Below are positions 44,846 through 56,700 of a stretch of 64,000 bases of DNA, piece after piece; position 1 is the first letter of the stretch, and each line of letters opens with the position of its first letter. Origin of the DNA: Schistosoma haematobium (Eukaryota; Platyhelminthes; Trematoda; Strigeidida; Schistosomatidae). The stretch spans positions 13,832,152 through 13,896,151 of the forward strand of contig NC_067197.1 in NCBI RefSeq assembly GCF_000699445.3, in the 5' to 3' direction. Position numbers and translations under genes: made by a program. Under the pieces are notes generated by a model. That model worked only from the letters and a program-made list of their open reading frames with translations. It did no database searches and was not told the DNA's origin.

Positions 44846-47800
44846 GTTTTAGCAGAACAAATCGGCGAGACTATAATCTATGGAGGAACCAATCAGATAT
44901 AAGTTAACAGGTCTTGAATTTTGGCGCGAAATTTATTCACAACTAGCTAAATAGAGTTTTGGCACGTTCACGGTCAAAACCCTGAATCTAATTCCTAACC
45001 CCAACCATCAACTGTAAACCACAATTCCAATCCCTTACACTGGTTTATAACCATCATCTAGTCCTAATTAGTATGTAAACATTTTGAAGGTCACTCTAGC
45101 GTTGCTCAAAGGTCGTTCATAAATTATAATCTCACCAATAAATCTATTCAGAAGATATGTAACGAAATACTACTGGAAATGAATAGTAACAAGACAGAGA
45201 TGAATGGAAACACAGTCTTTTTTTCTTTCGGAATAATATTCATTTAAAAAAGTAAAAATAACAAATCTTGACTTACTCGTATATTATCATCTACATTAAA
45301 TGTATATGGAATACGTTGAAATGCTAAATAACGTTCAACAATATCAGCTAATTGACGATGTTTCCAACAATTAATCATTACATTACCAACATCATTTATA
45401 ATTGTATCTGGATGACGTAAATCTAAGTGTATTAGACGTGTCATTACTCCAGCAGCTATATATGGAACACATGGATGACATGATTCACCAGAGGCATGTT
45501 GTTTTTCTAGTACGCGTATACGACGTTCATGTGATTTACTTGTTCCAGTTGAAAATGGCAAACCGAAACTAGCAAAATGACTATTGATTGAATTATTATT
45601 ACTAGTAGTATTGTTAGTACTGTTGTTATGAATAGGATGATTTGCTGATAGATTTGAATCGATCATTGGATTGTTTTGATGTGATATTAATGATGATGAT
45701 GATGATGAGCACGAAGAGGATGTTCGCTGACATTTCGGATTGTGAACACCTTCACGTCTTAGACGATCAACTATTTCACGATAATGTCGCATTCGACGAA
45801 TAGCCTAAATTATTATTATTTGAACAAAAAAGGGTGAATTGAAGATAAAAACATATTAATGTTATAAGATAGTTAACTGATTTAATAAATTAGCATATGA
45901 TTAAAGGCAGAATGTAAACGTAAGATTTTTTCTATATCGTCAACTTACGGTTTTGTAATCATACTAAATCTGAAATAGTTATACCGAAAATTTTCGAGCA
46001 CAACAACAGACAACGAATCGCTTTAGTATACCATCAAGATCTCATGAATCCCAAGTTAAACAACATAATCAGGAAGCAAATAAAATTGTCAGTATGAGGT
46101 TGTAGAGATTGAATTCCGTTGAAATCGTAAACCGATCCTAAAAAGAACCGCTATTGGAAACCTAGAAGCACTAAATGACCGTCTCATTCAAGTATGGGAC
46201 TCCTCAGTAGTGAGCACTCACGAACCGACCCATGGAAATTGAACCAAAGACCCTCAATTTCGCACGCTAACATCTAGATCAACAAACCGACATCCAACGG
46301 TGTCTTTGAAAAGTATTGCTATTCAAAAGAGACCAAATGAGCCATATATTCGGGATCTAACCGTTGATTCCACTCAATCTGCGCACACGATGAGACCATC
46401 AAGTGAGAAACTACGATGTATGAAGTCAACTAACGGAAAGATGATTCATTGATACCTACATTGTACGACAATCAGACTTCACTAAAATCCGAAAAATATT
46501 GATGACTAAACTACCTTACTTCTCAGCTTACATCATAAACGTCGTGTCACGCATTTATTTACAACAGAAGAGGAAGATAAAATTAAATGGTCTAATTATT
46601 CTTTTCGGTAGCAAACATGCAACAGGTTAAATAAAAAATCTGTCTATCGTTGTTGGGTAATACAAAACGAACTATATATATTTGATTACCTGAAATGACT
46701 TCCTCAAGCGATACACGGCTGCACTAATCAATGCTGATTTGGCTTCCTGACTTCCTTGTAAATTATTCATATGCTCCATAATTAACATCAAGTCGATAAC
46801 ACGTTGGATGCCAACTATTCGATCATCTGGGTGTGCTTCACTAAGTATCGAATAGATTAACCAACTGCGAAACTATATACAATTGTTTTCAAGAAACGGG
46901 AACGATACAGAAATATAATAATAGTATTTGTCATTATCATCATTATTATAATAATGGAGTAAAATGAATTAACTAGTATTTCATTTGTATAGAATGAGAC
47001 TCCAAATGCTCTAGTAAGGCCGAGAGTAGGGAGAGTCCTCACTTCCCTCGAGACGCTATCAACCAGTGTATAACCACTACCAAGTAAGTACCATTCATTG
47101 CTTTATCGCAGAAGGGGTTTGTTTACAAAATTAAGTGGATGAAATGCAAATGACCTACGCTTAACTGGGTTGGTGTGTATAGAGGATCCACCTTGGGATG
47201 GAAAGTTGGAAAAACCCAATGGAAAACCAATGCTGCACATTGGCTATAGAATCCTGAAGGAACAAATGACGTATGAACCTATTGTTGGTCACCGGCTACA
47301 ATGGGACTGCATCTCTTTACATTGCTCCACTGTCTTGTGGATTAGACTTGTAGATAGAAGGGTCAAGATGTGGTCTCCTAAGAAAACCACCTACTTCGAT
47401 TTGGGCATCCGAGCAGTACTCCAGCCCTCACACAAAACAATTGGTTTGTGCGGTGCACATATATTTGTTTCCTTCTTGTATCAATGTTTATGTGTTTAAA
47501 CTAATATAAGTAGATAAAACAAAGCATTCTAAAATTGGATGAATTAAAAACATTAAAACAAATTTATTCGTGACTTCGCGGCATAATTATTTCATTGACT
47601 ATTTCACCTGACCTACCAATTGAGAAAATGCAAACTGACTGATTGAAGACAGTGCAATGACTGCTATCTGTGATTGGAAAAAGCCCTTAAATCAGTAGCA
47701 ATTGCGCAAAACCCACTGTTTTCTTGTGAATCTTGAATCCAAAGATTAGAACTACATATTTCACAAGTTTATTCGGTGATTGAGTAGCTCAAAGTTCTTA

Positions 47801-50670
47801 AACCCATCACATCCCTGAGTCATATAGATTTAAAGACATTGAGGAATCTGTCGACTTAAGAAGTCTATAAAAAATAAATTATTGGAAACAAATTAATCCC
47901 TTACAATAGTTTAATATACTTGTTGTAGACGGTTGATAACAGTTAACACCAAGTATCGATTTGGAGTTTGCCAATTATTAAGTCATCCAAATGGTGAGCA
48001 TACAAATCTGAGTGGAGATCTTTCAATATCTTGGTACCATAGGTTTAACAGTGAAGTTAGACGCACTATACCAAATAAACACGATATTTCAAGTAGTGAA
48101 GTAGCTAATCTTTGCTGACTAAAGTAGTTGAGACATATATTACCTACGCAAGACCATAACCTAACCTGACGCGATATGTTAGTTGGTGTAGTAGTCCAGA
48201 AGAAAGTTAAGGGTGGTCAAACCATGAATTCACTCTGTTCGGTTAGGTGTAGACTACATAGTTGGGGTCAGTGTGATTATTGTAACCAATGGATAACATA
48301 GATCAGAATCGGTCATAGTAGCGCAGCATACACTCCGTGAATTGCTTTATATCTTGAGTTTTAAAATTATCCCGTTGTAACAAATGTTTTCCAACAACAC
48401 CAATAAATAGTAATATCGCTACTAGTATTAATACTCAGTCACTTGGCTTAATAATTTCAGTTCTCTTTGCTAATGTCAACTTGAACCCACATATGTTTCA
48501 CATACATACGCTGCTTTATGATGAACTGACTGACTTAAGTAAACTTTTATATGAAATCAGTGGTATTTAATTGTCCCAAGTTTACAATATGGGTAAATGG
48601 GTTGAGAATAATTAGCCTAGAGTCGATCGAATAAGTCAAAGCTGAAAAAGCTAAATTACGATTCATCCAAATCGAACATCAGATAGTATAACAGTAACAG
48701 CTTGAAAGACGATCCATATACTTTACTATCGACTATCTGTAAATGAACTAACATCAATTTTACATCGTATAAGTATTAAAGGCTTCAGTGTACATGAAAC
48801 ACGTTACGTCCATTATTTACTGTAAATCATTGAGGGCTAAGTGGTAGTCAGTCAGCCATGACTTAAGTTTATATATGTTATTTGAAGGTTGTAGGCCATG
48901 TTGGATAAAAGAAAACAAGCAACGTGTATTATATACATTACCTTTTTAATAAACAGCATGATATTAAGATATCTTCTATACTTTCCAAAAATTAGTCAAT
49001 ATTAAAATGTGTATAAACTTGATGTCAATTATTCAGAATAACAAAGTAATTGATAACTAGTAGTATTGTAACAAATTTGGATTTTTTTTCCCTAACGTCT
49101 ATCCCTCCCAGTTTACTTTATTCCTGATGATAAATACAGTACATATTATTTCTTAATTTATTTTCCAACTTTATTTACTATTCCAATTGTAAATATTAAC
49201 CAGTGAGTATGTAAATTGAATTCGCATTTTTTTAAAAAACCATGTTTACAACCTATAGAATAATAGTTGTTATCTTCTCAAAAATGCTACTCATAGTTTG
49301 ATTTGGCACAAATAAACAATAAAAAAATAATAATAAAATGACCAATCAATGGAGAATAACAACACTTATCCACACACACACACACAATCATATTTTCAGA
49401 GGATATGAAAGCAGTTGTTTTAATTAATTAATTAATTAATTAAAAGAAACATAATATACAATCATTTTCAAATTTCACTAATAGTTTATATTTTGGTGAA
49501 TGTTACCATTAAACTAAGCCATTGTTAGAAAAATAAATTTGTCAACATATAATGTTAGGCCGTCCAATGCTTCCAGGTTTTCCATGGTACGGCCGAGAGT
49601 GGGGAGAGTCAGCTCTCCCTCTCGAAATGCTCTCACATGGCCACGCGTATATAAACTCTGCCAGGGAAGTCCTACTCACTGCTTTCTCATGGCGGGAGTG
49701 TTGTTTACGGATTGAGAGGACGAAAAGCAAACGTCCGGCGCTTTAGCCGGATTCCAAACCAATGGTGCACATGGGCTCCAGTATCCCGAAGGAACAAATG
49801 GCGTATGAACCAATTGTTGGTCACCGGCTATCATGGGACTGCATCTCCTCACGATGCTCCACTGCCTTGTGAATTAGACCTTCAGGTCGAAGGCTCCGGG
49901 TGTGGCCTCCTAAGAAAACCACCTACTTCGGTTTGGGCACCCGGGCAGTATCACAGCCCTCACACACATCGAATGAGATTTGTGTGGCGCATATGTATTT
50001 GGTGCCTCCTTGTACCAATATCTATGTGTTAAAATAAATAAATAAATAAAAGGTTTTCCATGGTGGTCTAGGTTTAATTGACTCATGATCTTAACCATTG
50101 AAATTAACTAATATTATTGTTATCATGCTTACGGAGAGACCCGAAAGTATTTCGCCCAAGCCTGTGTACGGGAGATAAAGTGGTTGTATGTATAACACTC
50201 TAAATTACGGAGAAACACCTCTTCCACACTCCTATATTTCAAATATATTTTTTAAATATGATATCAGTTCATGGTAAGAACAATCTAATTAGAAGTAAAT
50301 CGAATGTGTTAGTTCATGCAAATTATCTTTGTATCATAGTACAAAGATGATTTGCATAAATAAGAAAGATATAAATAAATTAAAAAAAAGAATTTACAAA
50401 TTATGATGATGTGGTACGATTTTTTAAATTTATGATCAATTAGCGTTAAAAATAAATATTCCCATAGATCAATGGAAACAAAGATGTGTGTGCGCTACAG
50501 TAGTATATCATCACAAACGATGTATAATTAATGAGATGATTTAAAGTATTCAAATATATCCGAAACAATAGTAGGTTTAACACCACCACCACCAGCACCA
50601 CTAACAACAACAACTACTACTACTATCAATGAATACACACTGAGGTCACATGACAGGAAATCACTGTTCA

Positions 50671-50715
<45 letters not shown>

Positions 50716-53700
50716 GTGGACTTGGAATAAGTATCGTATGATAAAGACGAAGGTTGTATAGTTAAACTATGTAGGATTAATAAACTTCTAAGTAGTAATA
50801 AAGAATTTAATGTGAAATATTTTTTTGAATATTGATTTATTTGTGTTATTGTTTCGTTAAAACGAAAAACTCACATATTTTTGAACATGAAAAAGTGGTC
50901 AAAGTAAAGACGAGCTACAATGATTCTTAAAACGACTGATTTAATTTGAAGTTACTTTTCAATAAACAGTCAGTATAAATCAAAAGTATTTCATAATAGA
51001 AACACTAAAACTTGTAAGAAATTAGAGTCTTTTTTTTAGGATATTGACTCATTTCTCAAGGTTTATTATCAGTTTTCTTGTCCCAAGATTGTAGATATAG
51101 TTTTACAGAAAATTCATCATCACTTATTAAAAGACTAGTATTAGTAAATTTGTGGGACGGTTACGAAGAACTATCGCAGTCAACGACATCACGGTGATAT
51201 GAAAATGTCAAGAGCATTCCTACCTCACCCATTTGCTTATAACCACTGGTGAAATGATTTCTTTGGAAGTTTACTATAAAAAGAGTGAACTGAAACAAAA
51301 TTTGATCGACTCACGTAGTAAGTAGTAAGATCTATTCATACGAAAGTGAACACTTTTTACATTTAGTAATTTCATTTTAGCACATTACGACGAAGATTTC
51401 TTTCCAAAAAATTTAAACATTATGAGCATTATACATAGTTGCTCTTAACGCACATTTTGTGATGAAGATAAAAGTTGTCTAATTTAGAATTTCGCGTAGA
51501 ATCTTGAAAAACGTTTTCATGATTCTGATTGACATTTCCTTATGATGTTCCTCTACTGAACAAAGTTATCAACGTGGAGACATATATGTGTGTATGATAC
51601 ACTTACTCAGTACAGACTTATACGGTATGCTGAAAACTAACAACTCTGATGAATGAAACAATGAGCTACAGTTTATTATGGTAGTGAATTGTCATATTAG
51701 TTATAGCAATCCAGCTAATATATGGTAAATTTACTTTCTTCAGTATCGGGAATAGGGAAGTAACAATTAAAGTTACACAGTGTGGTCTTAAGTCGAGTAC
51801 TTACTTTTGCGCTTAGTAAATGAGCTAGACAAAAATTGAAGTAATGGATTTAAAGGAGAGATTTCCATGAATTTAAAATTGCGAACCCGTGTATACAAAA
51901 TGTTGGCCTTGGAAGCCCAATCAAAAGGAAACATCAGAATTTGCAATTTTATTCTTTAACACTGCAAGTGAAATTTACGATTCATCGTAACTCGGAGGTC
52001 AGAAATACAATTGAAGCTATTACGCGAATGTCCAACACTTAACTGCGTTGGTGTGTATAGAGGATCCACCTTGGGATGGAAAGTTGGAAAAACCCAATGG
52101 AAAACCAATGCTGCACATTGGCTATAGAATCCTGAAGGAACAAATGACGTACAAACCTATTGTTGGTCACCGGCTACAATGGGACTGCATCTCTTTACAT
52201 TGCTCCACTGTCTTGTGGATTAGACCTGTAGGTAGGAGGCTTGAGGTGTGGTCTCCTAAGAAAACCACCTACTTCGATTTGGACACCCGGGCAGTACCCT
52301 AGCCCATATATAAACGATAACTGCTTGTGTTACACGTATATATTTTAGTACCTCTTTGAATCAATGTTTATGTGTTTAAATAAATAGATGAGTAAGAATA
52401 TGTTCAAGCATCAATTGAGCCAACAAAATATTAATAATTGCTAGCAAACACCAAACGTAGGTCAAAATCAATTTTCTGGATTACCACGTAAACGATATCG
52501 ACTTATCGAGTGTAGTAATCATGTTGAAACTAATGGCACTATAGATTATGATAAACATTAAGATTCATCAACCAATTAGTTCACAGATAAGTAACTAAAA
52601 CTGGATTAACAAACAAATATATCGTGTAACACAGTACAATACAACCTTATGAAATAAGATATATTAATTAAACAAATTAAATAATTACTCTTAAATTATT
52701 GACAATCTTAAAAGAATACTTATTTTAGTAATTTTAAAAGAAAGAAAAAATGACTATTGTAAATTAAGAAATCGGCATTGAATTCAGTTAGTCAAACGAA
52801 TAAAAAACAACTAACGTCTATGAAACAAAGATGCAACATTTTAACTACAATTTATTTAATAATAAAAAGTAGAATAAACAATGATGTTAATCAATTTATC
52901 TTCTTTCATAATAAAATTCATTATTCAATAATTGTTTTTATTGAAAGCAATCGAAGAAGGAAAATGGAAGTTAATTGTAAATCATACAAAATGAATAAAT
53001 GCTAACATTAAATAGAAATAATTTCGCGAAACTGATGAGGGAAAATAGAAAATCCTTATTGTGATGAGAAAAAATAAACTGAAAACTGAACTGAAACTTT
53101 TTACATTAAAATTTGTGTTCATAGAAGATACTTCAATCTGTTGATGCCTTTATCAAGACTTTATTTTTATTCATTTATTTAAACATATAAGCATTGATAC
53201 AAGAAGGAAACAAATATATGTGCACCGCACAAACCAATTGTTTTGTGTGAGGGCTGGAGTACTGCTCGGGTGTCCAAATCGAAGTAGGTGGTTTTCTTAG
53301 GAGACCACATCTTGACCCTTCTATCTACAAGCCTAATCCACAAGACAGTGGAGCAATGTAAAGAGATGCAGCCCCATTGTAGCCGGTGACCAACAATAGG
53401 TTTGTACGTCATTTGTTCCTTCAGGATTCTATAGCCAATGTGCACCATTAGTTTTCCATTGGGTTTTTTCAACTTTCCATCCCAAGGTGAATCCTCTCTA
53501 TATACCAACCCAGTTAAGCGTAGGTCATTTGCATTTCATCCACTTAATTTTGTAAACAAACTCCTTCTGCGACAAAACAATGAATGGTACTTATTTGGCA
53601 GTGGTTATACACTAGTTGATAGCGTCTCGAGGGAAGTGAGGACTCTCCCTACTCTCGGTCGCACCAGGGCATAATGTTATCTGTGCAGTTCTACTCCACA

Positions 53701-56700
53701 TACATACAAACATGTCCAACAAGAAAACAATCGAATAGGTAATTAGTTCGTGGAATGTCAAACCAAAAACTAGTTACTTCTAGAAGACATGAATGAAACA
53801 CGAATATTCATAACACGCTAAATTATATTAGTTGATATTTCACCTCAAACTGTGACTTGATCAAGACTTTTTCAATAGGTTAATGGTATTGTTCTGGTAT
53901 GTCTATCAAGAACATAGTAGAAACATATTAAGGGAAAAAATAGTTATAATTAACGATAAATATATTTAAACACTTACACGATTTGAAAATGACTTTGATT
54001 TATTCAGATTAGGTACAGCATTACCAGTGCGATCGCGACTTTCAACTTCCCAAAATGGTATACGTCGATATAATTCCCATTCATATAATGTAACCTGTTC
54101 AGCCAATTTGAAAGGATGAATCTATTAAAAACAAAGATTAATAGAAAGTAATTAATGAGAAACACACAAACAGATTTAAAGAAAATATATAATTCAGACA
54201 AAATACATGAATTTACTATTGGCCTAAATAATGAGTTATCTTATTCAGAGTTTTCAAGCACTGGCTTTCGTATAAATCCTACCAACTATGATTACCTGTA
54301 CTAGTAGTTGAGCTAACTGCGGGTGTAGATAAGTTCAAATGACCCAATACCTCGAATTATCACATTACAAAAACATTATCTACATACCGTACTTTGCAAC
54401 TCAATAGTAGTGTTTTAATGCTCAAAATGAGCAAGATATAATAGAATCTGAACTCATATAAGCATTACCAATCTTAAAATGTATTAGGTAATCGGTTAAT
54501 GTATATCTACTTGAAAATATAATTAATGAATCAGTTTGGGAAGAAGTAACTGACAGAAGACAATCTTTCATAATGCTCATCTCCGACAATACTGTTTAAT
54601 AAGTCTGTGCATAGAAATGGCACAAAACTCATAATCATTAAGCTTGACATAGTCACATGTCATAACAGTTCATACGTTGAAGCATTTCATAAACTCTAGA
54701 ATCTGGACAAACGGCGAACGTTGAAAGATAATAAATTACATCATAATTTTCATTTTATTTATATTCGCCATAGATCTATTTAATAAATAATTAACATAGA
54801 AAATATGTCACTACATACTATCTAATTGGCACTTTCAGTAGATTTTAAAGTCTCTGACATTAATGAATTATCTATGGCCTTTCCTAATAAAAATGAATGA
54901 GTATACACAGAAAAGTAAGTAGAGTAGTAAAAATAGTTACAGTATTAGTATAGTAGTAGGAGAAAAAACCAGAACTACGCTATGATTCCAAAACTCAAGA
55001 TCTCAAGGAAGTCAAAAAGTGAATTAGTGCTGCCTCATTGTGATGAATTCTGACATATGTCACTCAACGTTTTCAACCATTAATTATAATAAGAAAAATT
55101 ATTAGTAATTTGTAAATCGCTAGATGCTTAAAATAGAGATTAGCAAAAAGTGAATTCTGAATTAAAAATGTCATTAATGTTAAGTAAAAATTGTATGGTT
55201 AAATTACAACTCCACCTGGAGCCCCTCTGGGTTTACTGTCGGCCCCAAGCCCGGATAAAGGAGGGTTGGGCATGGGGTTAACGACCCCATCCCGTAGAAA
55301 ACTGACTCGTTAAAAAAAACACTAAGAAGAATGGTTAAATTCCACAATTTGATTAAAGTTTTTGAACTACTATACATTAATTTTAGGGTAGTAATAATAA
55401 TGATAATAATAATTCACGAAGAAAATAACACACTAACTAGAAACAGTAATCAACTCACATTATTTAAGGTTATACGATTTGCGAAATTTCTTAATTGATT
55501 TGATTCGATTGGTGATACAGATGTTGGGTCAGATGATGATGATATTGGCAATAAATCCGCATTATCTTTACTTGTTTCCATTGTTCTTATCATTGTTTCA
55601 GGATATTGTGTAGAAATTGGAGGATTTTGCAAATAATGTTTAATACGTTCAACAGACGAAATTAAATATCTAGCTTGTATACTCGATAAAAAATCTAACA
55701 GTTTCTGACGTAGTCGAGGATTAGGAGCAAAATCATTTTGATAATAACGTACATTACGAACCCAACGGGATAGGAACATTATCACTCTGGAAACAATATA
55801 AGAATTGATTAAAAAATTTAAAATTATTACGATCGATAAACTGTAAACCTTGTCATTGATCGATTTCTAAAATGATAGATTATTCTACAAGTCACTTATT
55901 GCCTGAATGAGTATAAGCCCATAGTACGCTACTCAAGTTGAACTAAGTGAAGTCGTAAAATAAGTGGTTTTTATAGCGAAACAAATAAACACAGACGACC
56001 CCATAGCATGTAGAGTTAGCAGTAAGACTTTATTCTCGGACATAAAATTTGCTGTTGTTGGAAAATCATTCTGATAAAGGCCTGGTTGGAATGTTTGAAT
56101 GGGTAATCCCGACCACTAATTAAAGGTAGGGGACTCATACAGTATAACTACTAAGTTTTCATTACTGTATGGGCAAATTAAATTTACCTGCCTGGTATTA
56201 CTACTAACTCATATACACAATAAATATAACACAGAACTATTACGAAAAGAATCGGTTGGATCAATACGTAGAACACCAGGGCTAGTTGTAGTAAAAATAA
56301 TGTCCTAGGTAAAGAAAATAATATGAAGCAGTAAAGGACTAACAAACAACATGCATTAAAGAGCAATACACAGCTGTCGTCGCCTAAATCCGACAATAGG
56401 GGCTACATAATTAAATTTCTTACCAAAATAATTTAGTAATGGCTTCATATATAACAATGGGACAGAAATTATCTCATTTAAATATGTAAGAAAATATTAC
56501 TTTTAAAATTTTACCTAGACTGAATACGCTTTTTATATCCTGAACGAAATCTTTTGAGCATATGCTGTGCTGGAGATTCCAATTGACCCTGCTCTACTTC
56601 AATATTCCATTCTTCAGGTAGAAATTCCGGATCAGGTATACGAAACCTTTCAATGAGTAAATCTAACAATTCATCTGATGTAGTAACACGTCTATAAACC

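Noticed and set aside
47170..47499. 109-codon frame repeated at 52048 and 53508
   Set aside because: It lies in the family E SINE. The copies share DNA sequence because they are recent, the first E subfamily does not keep the frame, and no domain is visible.
49375..49442. Short direct repeats (CA and TTAA units) as a possible CRISPR or regulatory array
   Set aside because: Simple microsatellite repeats without spacers, in a eukaryotic intron.
49591..49650. HDV-like ribozyme at the start of family E
   Set aside because: The hairpin is strong, but I could not assign the nested double pseudoknot or the P1.1 and P4 parts, so only the hairpin is reported.
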